A DNA stretch of 60,000 nt from Apostichopus japonicus (Eukaryota; Echinodermata; Holothuroidea; Aspidochirotida; Stichopodidae). Within the stretch, counting starts at the first letter, position 1; each line of letters starts with the position of its first letter. The stretch lies in contig NC_092581.1 in the NCBI RefSeq assembly GCF_037975245.1, forward strand, positions 15,937,303 through 15,997,302. Reading direction: 5' to 3'. The translations under genes and the position numbers were made by a program. The notes below the pieces were generated by a model. The model did not search any database, was not told where the DNA came from, and saw nothing but the letters and a program-made list of their open reading frames with translations. Below, piece by piece: positions 15,401 through 28,831 of this stretch.

Positions 15401-18076
15401 GTATCTACATATACGCTGTGTGAGAGCATTGCACATTTTTCAAGCACCTCTAAAAAAAATCTACTTTTGAATATTTTTCATAAAAACGGCCAAAGCAGCA
15501 CTTTTTCAATACATTTTTTCTACTGTTCAAGAAAATGGTTCTCTTAACTGTCATGATTTATTTCTCAACAAACGGCAAGGAAAGAAAATGAAAGAGTGAA
15601 CCATTTATTGACGAGAACGGCACTTCTCATTTATTTGCAGGAGCCCTTTTTTCCTTCTCTTATTAAAGATGGCTTTGGGTGGGGTGAGGTGAATTACCAA
15701 ACTCATATCATGAATGAAAACATTGAAGATAATATACGCACTTTTTAGGCAGCTTAATGGGAACTCTGTTATGATCAAGACAAAAGAGTGATACAGAATA
15801 ATTGAAACAGTTCACATTTCAAATAGTTCATTCTCTACTTTTATGCTATCATGCATGTTATTGTTTTTAATATTCTAAATACACAAAGCTATATGAAGTT
15901 ATACAAAAGTTTTAATATCAACTTAAAACAACTGCATGATCTGCTATCAATGGGTTTCTATAGAAGCTATTTTCCCACGTTGGTATGCTCGTAATGATCA
16001 AAATGACCCCTGACCTTTGAACCTATGTAGGCACTAGATCCAATGACCGGGCACATACTAAGTGTTTGAAGTTAACCGATGGTGAAGGAGTAGTTCGCGA
16101 AACGACTTCCCCCCCCCTTACACTCCCCTCCCCCTTACCCATTTAACCTTGATTGTTGAGTGTAGGACGATCGATGTGTCCCCATATTGAAGTGGCCATG
16201 TACCCAACTGTGGCGTGCAACTCCATGGATTACCTACTTCTTAAAACCTCTTAAAAGGATGAGAATGTTAGCAAGGCATACCGTAGTGAAAGTGAACAAC
16301 ATCATCCACCATTCCCAAACCCACCCCACACCTCCATTTTCACTTCCATCCCTCCATGTTCCGCCTCTCTCCACCTCCACCCACCTCTCACCCTTTCTCT
16401 CTCTCTCTTCGCCCTTTTTATGTCCTAGCACGCTTTCTTTCTCACAATATTTTAACATATGACTTCGTATCCTGATTTCGACAAACTTGTGTGTATAGTA
16501 TATAGTGTATAGTGGACGATCACCATATAATGTTATATCAAAGGAGCGTTTACCTTTTTAACTTTTAAATATTGACGTTTCACTGACTTGTAACTTGGCA
16601 ACGAAAATAATCAAACTAAACAACCACATGTGAGCAAAGACGGTACTTATGTAACCATTACATACATACGATGTGCAAATTGTAATCCATAAACCCTTGC
16701 GGGTTTCTCCCACAGTTGTGGTCGCTTAAGCGTCGTAAAAATAACTGCTGATTATTATTATTATTATCATTATTATTTTCATTGAGATTAATAGAGAGGA
16801 TTAAGTGAATACTTACTTAAGCATTCACTCGCATAGCAGCCAGTCAGTGTGATCCATAAGAACGCGTACAGTTTCATGATTGGGATTGTCGAATAGTATG
16901 TCGACCTGTAGACCAATTATAGATCAAAAGTGGAATCCGAAAAGGGGATAAAGAGTCGGTACCAAGAAATTGGAAGGAGAAATGTAGAGTTGTAGAGGAA
17001 AGGTAAATGACATCGCTTGTATAGCTAATCCAATAGAAAAGAGTTTTGGTGTGTATATGTGAATGGGGGGGGGGGGGTTCGTTTGTATGTGTGTGGCGAG
17101 GATGTGAGCTGGTGGTGGTGGCAGGTTGAAGTGGTCACATCATTCAAATTTAATGGGGACATAGATGATGATCTTTCATGGGCAAAACATCGATAGGAGG
17201 GTACACTTGACACAGTGTTTTAATTTTAGTCTATACTACGATGATTTTAATACGCCAAGTAAATGATATTCGGGTGCCATTTCATTGAATTCACTGGAAT
17301 TAATAATTAATATGACGTTTGGTAATATATGTTAAATTATTTGTAGTATATGTGTGGTGGGAAATTTGAGAGCACTTAAAACCACACTGCAATTGGAGAA
17401 CCTCGTGTAAATTGTTAATCACTGATCATTTAAATTCACGGAACGAAAGATCTAAATAGCTGCTGTTCTATCTAAATATCTACTGTGTTGGTGGTGTACG
17501 TTTGCGCAATAAGTCTCACCTAATACGATGTTGCTTACAGTAAAAATACTAAACTATTGGAGACCGTCCTTAAGTTAAATGGATTCTGATATTATGGAAC
17601 AATACAGATGATTTATTTACAAACTTGAAAACACCTGGTGTTACTTCAATCATCCCGTGTAGTATTCACATATAGGTATCTGACGAACAGATGGATGCAG
17701 CTGTATACCGATTTCGCTTATGTCAGTAAGCCTTTTTGTACCTACTTCAAACATTCTTGTCTCAAGAATTGAACGTTAAAATGTTTTGTTGTTTTTCTTC
17801 ATTTACAATCATTTGTAGTTTATTACACATTTCATTTAACCTTATTGGTTAAGACTATCTTATACCACCTGTTTGCCTAACAAATACACAAATTTAGGTT
17901 TAATGAGTACCAATTACCATGGATGGTTGTTGCTGTTCATATAGTGGAATGCAATGTTTCTCTCATCACCTCTCCTTTACCCCACCCCCCCCCCCCCATC
18001 CCTCTCCACTCTCTATGTCTCTCTCTGATTAAAACTTAAATTCAAAATGATTTTTTAAAATGATTGAGTTAAAAAA
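12438..18076. other. No gene seen; homopolymer and pyrimidine tracts
   Basis: Mostly AT-rich unique sequence without a coding region I can support. Visible simple features are G or C homopolymers near 14000, 16110, 17067 and 17985, a pyrimidine-rich stretch at about 16315-16440, and a short ATT repeat at about 16750-16785. Open frames such as 12733-12993 and 13956-14177 lack recognisable domains or plausible exon borders. Confidence 0.5.
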
Positions 18077-18770
18077 TAATTATAACTTTGATGATTGTTA
18101 ATATGTCGGTTTCATGCATCATTATTATTACTATAGGCTACTATTTAGAATTCATAAGATTGAATAATTATAACTTTGATGATTGTTAATATGTCGGTTT
18201 CATGCATCATTATTATTACTATAACCAACTATTTAGAATTCATAAGATTGAATAATTATAACTTTGATGATTGTTAATATATCGGTTTCATGCATCATTC
18301 CTGTTAATATAGCCTACACTCTCTATGTCTCTCTCCGATTAAAAATTAAATTCAAAAATAATTTAAAAATGGTTTAATACATTATTCTTATTACTGTAGC
18401 CTACTATTTAGAAGTAATAAAATTTACTAATTATAACTTTGATGATTGTTAATATGTCGGTTTCATGCATCATTCCTATTACTATAGCCACTATTTAGAA
18501 TTTATAAGATCGAATTATTATAACTTTGATGATTGTTAATATGTCGGTTTCATGTGTCATTCTTATTACTATAGGCTACTATTTAGAATTCATAAGATTC
18601 ACTAATTACAACTTTGATGATAATTAATATGTCGGTTTCATGCATCATTCCTATTACTATAAGTTACTATTTAGAATTCATAAGATTGAATAATTATAAC
18701 TATGATGATTGTTAATATGTCGGTTTAATGCATCATTCCTATTACTAGCCTACTATTTAGACGATTGTAA
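18077..18770. repeat. 88-bp satellite, about eight units
   Basis: The phrase TATAACTTTGATGATTGTTA recurs at 18081, 18169, 18257, 18432, 18519, 18607 and 18695. The spacing is 88, 88, 175, 87, 88 and 88 bp, so one unit in the middle has diverged. Each unit continues with ATATGTCGGTTTCATGCATC, then an ATTATTACTATAG block, then CTACTATTTAGAATTCATAA. Adjacent units differ by only a few substitutions, so the array is fairly young. Confidence 0.92.
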
Positions 18771-19882
18771 ATATTTTCGTATTATTGAAATATAGCGTGT
18801 TTCAAGTTTTAACTCAAAATGTCAAAATCTTATTATTCTTTTGTTGATGTTGGTACTGTAAGTATTTGAAAGTTTAGTTATAATAACTATGTATGCCAAT
18901 TTAGCGAGAATATTACAGTGTCATGTTAAAGCCATCTCCTCGATCTGAAATGTCAGTTAAATCTATAATCATAAAAGACAACTACAGAAGAGGTGCTTTT
19001 CGTCTGTGTTATTTACTCAGAACAATTGTGCTTACGAAAATAGTGTCGTTTTTACAGTGAAATAATATTACTGGTATCTTGATATTATAAAATTGATATT
19101 TAACAAGTACATGAAGGCAAACGTTTGTAGTTGGTAAAAAAAAGTGAGTCGTTATATTGGCCATCAAAAATATTTATATCGATAAATAAGTGCATAATTT
19201 GTGTGTTTTGTTATACTGCCTATTTGCTTCTTCAAATTCTTGTTCAATTCTTGCAATTTAAGCAGGATCATTTCCCCTTTTCCTACTATATGGAATGAAA
19301 ATATTGATTTATCAACTCCTCAAACTATTTAAAAATCACCTTTTGTTCCTAATTTTATTGAATCTTTATTTAAATTTTTAAACTTACCTCAAATATAAGG
19401 AGCTGTAATTTCTAGGTGAAGGAAAGTCACAATTTGCTTAATTCCAAGAGTATTACGCAGTAAGGTTTTGTAAGTTCTGTAACGTATGCTTGTTCTTTAA
19501 TATATATCTACAAAATCTATTTATAACCTGTGTCGTCAGCTAAGCAAAGCTAGCACGTCAAAATAGATTGGCAAATAGCCCAATCATACGATTATGCAAG
19601 TATGATTTGGAAATAAAACCATATTTGTAATTTCATTACAATAAAAAAATATATATAAAAAAATTATTTGAAATAAATACACAAAGTGTCTGTCAAACTT
19701 GGTCGGTTAGTGTGCAGTAGTGAGTGAGAACACATGACATACCGCGATAACACGATGTGTACTTATCATGAGGGTCAAATATGTATGTTACCGTCTCTCT
19801 ATTTGTGTATGCATCATGAAAGACCATGAACATTGGGGGATCATCAAGGTTAAATATCAGTTGTCAATTATTATTCTAATCC
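18771..19882. other. No gene seen
   Basis: AT-rich sequence between two tandem arrays. I find no long open frame, no RNA gene and no inverted-repeat element that I can support. Confidence 0.5.
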
Positions 19883-20896
<1,014 letters not shown>

Positions 20897-22779
20897 GCTT
20901 GGGAATAAATCAAAATGCAGATTTGACATATGTTACATATGATAGGCACCGCAGAATCTATTAAGAATCTATTAACCTTACATTATCATTCACTTTACCA
21001 AAGTAGAAGTATTGAAGCTCTGATCAAATATCCTTGTTTTCAATTTTTGTATGTAATGTTATATTCCTTTAGCTGGTATATTGCCTACACACAAATCTTA
21101 ACCTAGCTAAGACTCGTTTTGTCTTCCTTCTTGAAGATCTACTTGATATGATATGTCAGAGCTGGTATAAACGTTTGTGTGTTGTTTTTGTATTTTATTA
21201 TAATTATATCTTTTCAAATAAGCATCAGTTGCTTTATTTGAACCGTATTCAGATTTCAGGAAGTGAATGACTATATACGAGGTCTACTACGCACAAAATC
21301 AACCGTTGTTCATTTCCTTCTTGAGATCTCGTTGAGCAAATACAGCATGTAGGGCTGGCATAACATTTGATGGAATGTCTTTACCTTTCTTTCTTTTTTA
21401 CTTTTTACTTTATCTTTTTGACGACATTTGCGTTGGTTTAGGGAACTACGTAAGAACTGCAGGAAGCATGCGACTGTGTTTCAGAATTGAATTGGTAATC
21501 CCTTCTGTTATATCGTAATATATTAAGGCTTTTAAAACAGCTTTGTGTGATGCGACTAAACCACACGATGGCTTTATCATATTATGACCTCGACCCACCG
21601 AACCTTTTTAGCTTAAACATATTATGGAGCATGTGTTGATCATGTACGCATTGGGCGTGTGTTGAACATAATTTTGTTCATTGATTGAGCACATATTGAT
21701 CATGTATGCCTCTTTTAATGTACAATCAGAACCTGATTGTAATCCGTAACCATTGTCTGAGTTTGAAGTAGCCAGGCCGGACGAGAAGGGGTCTAGGCGC
21801 TTCATGCCAGGGCCCGGATCGGTTCGGAGGCCCGGAAAAGTATGGGATAAGAAATAATGTATTATGATTTACATACTATGCTTGAGAAATTTAATTAAAA
21901 ATGAGGCTTCGTGACATATTTTAGTTATCTCCAACCTGGCTCTCGGTGTCCTGGAAGGAGCTGGTCGTGATTTATTATTCTTTGGCCCTGTTAAGCGTTG
22001 AACTGGTTTTAAAATACTATTTAACTAGATGCCATTTCCTAAAATAATGTTTAAGCCTTCACAGAAGAAGGAGGGATGGTTGGTTTGGTGTGAAGGTGGG
22101 GTTGAATAAAATCTTTACTCTATAAATTTGTTACTTCCCCCCCCCCCCAATGTATTTTTTTCTCCAGTACCTCTGGCTCACTTCAGTTAACTTGAGTAAG
22201 CTCCAAACATTGCATGTGGTTGGGTTGTGCAATGACGTAGTACACATGTAGTAACCATATAGTCTTTCCCCAAGTAACCCCTTCCTCTCCACAAGTATCA
22301 CATTTCTTTTGCATACCCACGGGAACCAACGTAATTCGTCACCACTATGATATAGCATCTGCTGTATACGAACGCTATACCTACCAGATGAGGTGGGTCA
22401 GTAGGACTGTTATAAATGCTACATAATATATGCGGTTACGTGAACCTAACGCTGTGCGGTTAACGTTTCTATTTCGAGTAGTTTATCATATACAGCTTTG
22501 GTATATTCTCCAAATATCTAAGAGACAGAGGATATATGAAACTATTTCAAAAACAATGATCAATTAAATTGTTATAATCATCCCGGTGCCATTTGGTGAC
22601 AAACGTGGTTTTGTAACCGAGGCAACAAACATTACTGCAAATATTTGTGTTATTATTACAAACTCAATAGTGGGCCAGCTCTTTTTGGATTTCATACGGT
22701 CTTAATCTTAGATGAAATGAGGGAGTTAATGATTAAATCGAGAAAAAAAATGGAGAATAAGGTGGCATACCCAATAGTA
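20897..22779. other. No gene seen
   Basis: Non-coding sequence. A short local duplication near 21620-21715 has two versions of TTGATCATGTACGC about 75 bp apart. A C homopolymer lies near 22138-22148. No coding region or RNA gene is supported. Confidence 0.45.
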
Positions 22780-23290
22780 TTGACAAGGAAAGTGGTGATT
22801 TAACCAGGAATGAGGTAGAAAATTCTTTTATATTAACCAGGATAATGGTGACATCAACCAGGAAATGTTGTTTAATTTAACCAGAAAGAGGTGGAAAATT
22901 ATGTGATATTAACCAGGATAGTATGAGCACCAACCAGGAATAAGTTGGTTAATTTGACCAGGAAAGAGGTACAACATTTTATGATATTAACCAGGATAGT
23001 ATTAGCACCAACCAGGAAATGTTGGTTGATTTAACCAGGAAAGAGGTGGAATACGTTTGATATATTAACCAGGATAGAAGTCACATCAACCAGGAAATGT
23101 TGATTATTTTAACCAGGAATGAAGTGAATACCCATTGATATTAACTAGGGTAGTGTTAAAATCTCACCAGGAAATTTCCTGGTTATTTCTAACAGGAATT
23201 TTTAACATATCATTCACCAGGATTCCTGGTGAAAACAACCAGGATATGGAGGGTGGCATGTAAACGCATTTGGTGAAATTTCACCAGGTT
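22780..23290. repeat. 77-bp minisatellite made of three ACCAGG subunits
   Basis: TTAACCAGGAAAGAGGTGG-like starts occur near 22791, 22867, 22944, 23022 and 23100, a period of 76-78 bp. Inside each unit the AACCAGGA core appears three times about 26 bp apart, followed in turn by an AGAGGTGGAA, a TAGTATTAGCACC and an AATGTTGGTTGATT segment. The distal end (23165-23290) is more diverged and carries the core in both orientations, giving the palindromes CCAGGAAATTTCCTGG near 23168 and CACCAGGATTCCTGGTG near 23216. Confidence 0.9.
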
Positions 23291-23294
23291 GTTT

Positions 23295-25613
23295 TTAGGG
23301 TGTACATTTAACAAACACAAACTTGAGCATATCAACACTTATACGAGTAATCTTATACCTAATAATCACAGAAACCCTATCAGAAGCCAAATTGACTATA
23401 TCATAGCCCCATTGAACTTCAAATCTATTAATATCGATGCTCGAGCTTATATGGCCTTCATATTAACGCTGATCACAAAATCATTATAAGTAGTTTCACC
23501 CTAAATAACTCAACAAGAAGACAAATTTATCCAGTCAATAAGACTGTTGAAAGTAGTAATTCCTGCCATCTTAAATCAAACAAAATTGACTATATTGAAA
23601 ACGTAAGTAAGACATTAAACGAAACCGATTTTTCCCAGTCACCAGCTACTTATTGGAATGAACTGTCAACAATTTGTTTAGACAATGCCAAAAACTTTAA
23701 TCCACCCACAAGAAAAAATACGTTTCAATAATACTAAGATAGCAAACTTATCCAAGAAACAAAAAGACCTTTGACTCCAAATTGACAACTGTAAAGATAT
23801 TGATCAAAAGAGAAAGTTAAAAACTAAAAGGAACAAAATAATTAAACACCAACATTTCTAGTCAAAACTGTCCATGAACAAAAATTAATTGACGAAATTT
23901 CCGAAATTGAAAATTGTAAGGATGACTCCCACCGTTTCTTTAAAGCAATGAAAGTAGTACAACCAAAAAGTAAGAGAGACCCCATTATAATTAAAATTGG
24001 CGGTAAACACATAGGAGATACCGACGCAAAAATTAAAGAAATCAGCAAACATTTCGAATAGACTTTTAACTGCGATATCCCAGATCCCAAACCAAACGTG
24101 TTTACAGAAAAACTAAACACGCCCTTTGATGAAGATGAAATTAAACGAGCAGTCTCATCCTTAAAAAATAATAAAACCCCAGGTTGTGACAAGGTCACAG
24201 CCGAACATCTCAAATATGCCCCATGCAAACACAAACACATAGCAAATATCTTAAATAGTATAGCCGAATCAGGAGATTTCTCAATTGAAATTAAACAAGG
24301 AATCCTAACTCCTATCCAAAAACCGGGAAAGACTAAAGGTCCACCAGAAAACTTAAGACCAGTCATTTTATTATCAACACTAAGGAAAATTCTTGCGGTT
24401 TGTGTGGCCAGGAGGATTCGTCCGTCAATTGATGAGCATATCCTCCCCCATTACCCAGACTGCCTACACTTCAGGACGTTGCACAGCTGTACACGTCTTC
24501 GCTTTTAAAGTGCTAGCAGAAAACATCCGTAGGTTACACTATAAATCTATTGATGCTAGATATGAGCAAGGCGTTCGACACAATTCAAAGAGGATCCTTA
24601 TTTTATGACCTAGAACAGGTTCTTGACAACGACGAACTTCACCTGATATCACTGCTAATCGATACCGTTTCCTACACCGTCAAACTAGAGGGCAAACTCG
24701 GTCTTCCTTTTAACACTAACATTGGTTCACCACAAGGAGATAGTGCAAGCGCACTATTTTTTATAAATTATCTAGCCAACTCTTTGAAATCAGATGATAA
24801 TGATATCGATGCAGTTATCCTGCCATCTCAGTTAGCTGATCATGATTACAGCACAACCACCAATTCTTTTTTTTTCACAGTAGACCAACAATACGCTGAT
24901 GATATCTCTTGGGCATCAACTTGTCAGCATATACTGCAAGATATCGAAAAGCGAGTTTCTGAGAAACTTGCAGGAAGGAATCTGAAAATCAATTGCACAA
25001 AAACTGAGAAATTTTCAATCACAAGGAAAGGAAATGAAGGTTGGAAGAAGTGTAAATATGTTGGAAGCGAAGAAGATATTAACCGAAGAATTGGTATAAC
25101 CAACGGTGCTTTCACCACACTGTCAAGTATTTTCAAAAGCAAAAACATAAGCCGAAACATTAAGCTTAGGATTTTTGAGGCTTTATTAAAGAGTATTTTT
25201 TGTACAATTGCGAACTGCGGGGCACAAGGAAGGATCTTGATCGCAAAATTGACAATTTTCAAAGGAGACTACTTAGTAATATTATCAACATTAGATGGAC
25301 CAATAACAATTGGTTATCAAACGATGAGCTCTACAATGAAACCAACCAAACGCCTTGGTCATCCATAGTCGCACATAGAAGATTGAGATTTTTCAGTCAT
25401 GTAGCAAGACTCCAGGAGGACGCTCCAGCAAAGGTTGCTTTAAGAGAAGCAATGAGACATACTGCTAAACCAGTAGGAAGGCCCGTGACTACCTTCCTTG
25501 GAAAAATAAAGTCGCAATTTAAGGACGTTAACATTAACAATTTCGAGGAAGCAATAAACCTTGCGCAAGATCGTGATACGTGGCGGAGGTTAATCACTGA
25601 GCATGTCGGATAG
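23295..25613 (+). pseudogene. Decayed, 5'-truncated non-LTR retrotransposon ORF (endonuclease end plus reverse transcriptase)
   Basis: Four fragments in different frames make up one element. 23289-23489 encodes the C-terminal part of an APE-type endonuclease, with RSQIDYI as the recognisable motif. 24098-24480 encodes the N-terminal RT palm, including KTPGCDKVTAEHLK and LRPVILLSTLRK. 24550-25300 continues the RT in another frame with LDMSKAFDTI, the GSPQGDSASALFF motif and the catalytic YADD at 24892-24903. 25200-25613 is a third frame with the C-terminal region (RRLRFFSHVARLQEDAP) typical of non-LTR elements. At least two frameshifts plus an in-frame TAG at about 24069 break it. The endonuclease N-terminus is missing; the element simply begins next to the ACCAGG minisatellite. 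I do not assign a clade. It is not expected to encode active protein. Confidence 0.88.
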
Positions 25614-27093
25614 ACGAGACTCAACTTAATACTTACTACTAATGCAAACGAACGCACTACGATTTGCGTCACGTTCCGATTGCATATGTTGACTGACGTT
25701 CACTGAACACCATTAGGAACTTCCACGCAAGGTCCTAGGACCTGTTCATACTCGGTCCTGTACAGAGATTGCCGGAGTTCAGTGTCTGTGGGTTTGGTTG
25801 TTCGGTGTGGTTGATATGAAATTACACAGTCACATCGCACCATTATTGCCCTCAAAATATGCTAGAAAATAGAAATTGCTCAGCTCCGCATTCACGAAGC
25901 AATTGACTGCCTTACCCCAAAACATTTGCAAATCCATTTCCCCTTACTTCTCTAATTTAACACTTCTCCATACATGTCAAGAAATAAATTGGACATCAGA
26001 AGCCCAATGAAAATACTGTTGAAAACGTTTAACTTTGTATACAATATGCTCATGATGAAAAAATGTAGGTGTCGCGACATCAACGTTACCTTGACCACCA
26101 GATATAACTTGAAACTACTAGTAGCGCAACCTGGTCAAGTTACGCAATTGTGAACATATCGTACGCCATTTGGGGGCAATTACTTATCAACTGTAAGAAA
26201 TGGCGGGTTGTGTTTCTGTTCATTGATTATAATGATATCGAAACAACTTGTTTCACCACAGCTATACAGCGGTGACTGCATAAGTTAATCGCAGAGTGAT
26301 GATTTAACTATAGGTGACTTATAGAGTTCCTTTCTCTAGAAAGGACTCTTAAGGTAACTGTAGGGCAAGCGCCCTCCTTTTTGCGTGATTTTGCCGATGA
26401 ACACGTTAGTGACACCCTAACGTACGCTAACACAACCCTTAATTATCATGAATTCGGTGCTAATATGCGAGGTGAAAACAAAAAATCTCAGGCTCGGCTA
26501 ATCTTGATTTTTCTGCCGTTTCCATATCCTGAGGAGCAGAAGAGGTAGGGTCGGGGGGGGGAGGGGAATATGGTAGGAGAAAGATTATGAGGGTGCAAGC
26601 TCTTTCCAATGAGGTGGTACCAGTGCTTGAACACAACTTATATGTGCAAGAAGAAGGACGGCTGTCTAGTGGGCGACTCCCCTTATACCCATCCCCCTCC
26701 ACCCCTCCCTCCACAACCAAAGCTTCTAGTAAATATCACTGACTCTAAGATTGGACAAAGTTTGAGAAAAGTTACAGTGGCCCTTGGTTTCATCTTTCTG
26801 CTTGCTTCATGTTTCCCGAGGGGAGAGGGGAAACTTCTCCATATTGCCCTTCCCATTTCTAATGCTAATTTGCCAAAAGCAAAGTCAAACTATATATTTA
26901 TGACATTTTTCATATATTTTGCAGCTATCATTCTAATATATTGCATTATCTTGTGATACAAAGAAACCTGATTAAGAAAAGAATGAAATTAATAAAATAA
27001 TATTTCTTAACGAAAGATTCCAGTTGTGGACGGAAAATAATTGCAAAAATAAACGGAAAGAATTTTGTGGTATAGCATCCCTGATTAATGTCT
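25614..27093. other. Retroelement 3' flank and non-coding sequence
   Basis: After the retrotransposon stop codon there is no clear poly(A) or short-repeat tail, so the element's 3' end cannot be placed. The remainder holds G homopolymers near 26553, a C-rich stretch near 26690-26710 and no supported gene. Confidence 0.4.
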
Positions 27094-28110
27094 GTGATTG
27101 ATCAATTTGAAATGATAAGGAGCACCATTATTCTATCCAAGGGCGTAGGAACCGGGGGGGCTGGGGGGGGGGGCGCTAGCCCCCCCAGTGAAAAATATGG
27201 GGGGGGGGCGGAAGTATCATTCCGCCCCCCGCTCAGCAAGTCAGAAAACCCCTTTTTCATTTCCAAATCAGAAAAAAATCTCATTTGGAGCACCAAATTG
27301 CATCTAAGGCCAGGTGAAAATGCAAAATTATTTACAAAATGGAGTGGGTGTTGAAGTGTGCTATATTGCACCAAATTGCATCTGAGGCCACCTGGAAATG
27401 CAAAAAAATCCAAAGGGGAGGGGGAAGCCCCTCCCTTTAGACCCCTCCCCCAGGCCGGCCATCAGTCTTCAGCCCCCCCACTCAAAAGTACCTTCCTACG
27501 CCACTGATTCTATCAAAATATAACTAATGATAGTGCCTCTGATTTTGCTGGCTGGTATTGTTTGAATAATCCTTGAACTACTACGAAGACCGAGAATATC
27601 TCTGCCAAATTAATGCAATGAAAATGTGTAAACATTCAAAATCAAATTTGGGATTAGAAACTTATCTGTGAAAAAGTTTGAAGTTTGTTAAATTTTCTGT
27701 GAAAAGGGTAGAAAAAAAATCCATACGATAGTCTTAAATAAAAAAAATTGATATATAACGATTATGTAACGATGACAATTGCCATTGGTTGATTGATTGA
27801 TTGATAAATTTGAAATGATAAAGAGCACCATTATTGTATCAAAATATTACTAATGACGGCGCCTCTGATTTCGATCGGTGGTATTGTTTGAATAATCCTT
27901 CAGGAACGAAAAAATATCTCTGCCAAACTAATGTATTGAAAATGTGTGAAAATTCAAAACCGCATTTTAGGATAAGAAATTTTCCTAAATCTACAAGTGT
28001 GTTTAAAATTTTGTGTGAAGAGGTAAAAAAAAAAAATCCATAAGAAAGTCTCAAATACACTTATTGATATATGACAATTACATAACCATGACGGTTACCA
28101 TGGCGATTGA
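27094..28110. repeat. Two-copy tandem duplication (unit about 310 bp), first copy interrupted
   Basis: Copy A is 27094-27137 plus 27507-27797; copy B is about 27798-28110. Both run through AATTTGAAATGATAA, AGCACCATTATT, GGTATTGTTTGAATAATCCTT, ATATCTCTGCCAAA and a poly(A)-TCCATA segment in the same order. The copies have diverged by many substitutions. Copy A is split by the MITE at 27138-27506. Confidence 0.9.
27138..27506. mobile_element. 369-bp hAT-like MITE with 8-bp target site duplication
   Basis: The left end reads CAAGGGCGTAGGAACC and the right end, on the other strand, CAGTGGCGTAGGAAGG, giving imperfect terminal inverted repeats of about 16 bp. The element is flanked on both sides by ATTCTATC (27130-27137 and 27507-27514). 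An 8-bp duplication with CAGTGGCG-type ends is the usual signature of hAT-superfamily non-autonomous elements. The interior is rich in G and C homopolymers and encodes nothing credible. Confidence 0.9.
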
Positions 28111-28423
28111 ATAAATGGTAACACCCCCAATACCACAATTGTGTGTATTAATACCTGACTGTGCTATGGCCATTACATATAAGTGAACATGCAAATGTCA
28201 CTAATAAAACTACATATATTAATAACACTCATGATTACTGCCATTCATAACCACCCCTCCCCCCCCCCCAAAAAAAAATAAAAGAAAGGGAAATAAAGGA
28301 TATTTGAAACTAATATAATAATCGTTTAAACATTATTCTTCCTAAAATTGTCATAAATTTGCTACAGATCACCCCACGTTTTAATGGCACTATCATACAA
28401 GGCTGCAATTCTTCGGTAAGTAA

Positions 28424-28828
28424 AGGCCCGGTCACACTATACCGATTTTTTATCGGAATACTATCCAATTTTCCCAGAGGAATCGAAACAGCCAGTTTTT
28501 TGTTCGGGTCTTCTAGCCACAGTGATAAAGGACCTGATTTGCTATCTGTTGAGCCATTCCGATGTGGAATTGCCCTCTCCTAACTTGTGATATTGACTCT
28601 GTTTCCTTTTATCGGATAGCTATCCCATTTCTCTTCCGATTTTTATCGTTTTTCGATGTGACGTCACTTCAGAATGTAGTCCGTTCCAGAACCCCTCAGA
28701 TTTGGAGTAGGTATTGGAATATTCCACTGCATTCATTACATTCACTACCACAAACCTCACTCTTCGGCCTAAAATCGGAAAAATCGGACCGTATTCCGAT
28801 AAAATATCGCTGTAGTGTGACCGGGCCT
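28424..28828. mobile_element. 405-bp MITE with roughly 39-bp inverted repeats and TAA flanks
   Basis: Both ends begin AGGCCCGGTCACACTA. Inverted similarity continues for about 39 bp to TTTTATCGGAATAC, with a handful of mismatches. TAA lies immediately outside each end (28421-28423 and 28829-28831), consistent with the 3-bp duplication of PIF/Harbinger-type elements. A Tc1/mariner-type TA duplication cannot be fully excluded. The interior has further ATCGG/CCGAT-rich sequence and short open frames with no recognisable domain. Confidence 0.85.
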
Positions 28829-28831
28829 TAA

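Noticed and set aside
22780-23290. Regularly spaced repeats that at first look CRISPR-like
   Set aside because: The spacers are themselves repeated, the period is set by a 26-bp subunit and the setting is a spliced animal genome.
23842-25672. Minus-strand open frames (23842-24366, 24924-25262, 25397-25672)
   Set aside because: They are antisense to the retrotransposon RT, whose motifs read on the plus strand.
28359-28831. Two plus-strand frames across the MITE at 28424-28828
   Set aside because: They consist largely of the terminal inverted repeats and show no transposase motif.
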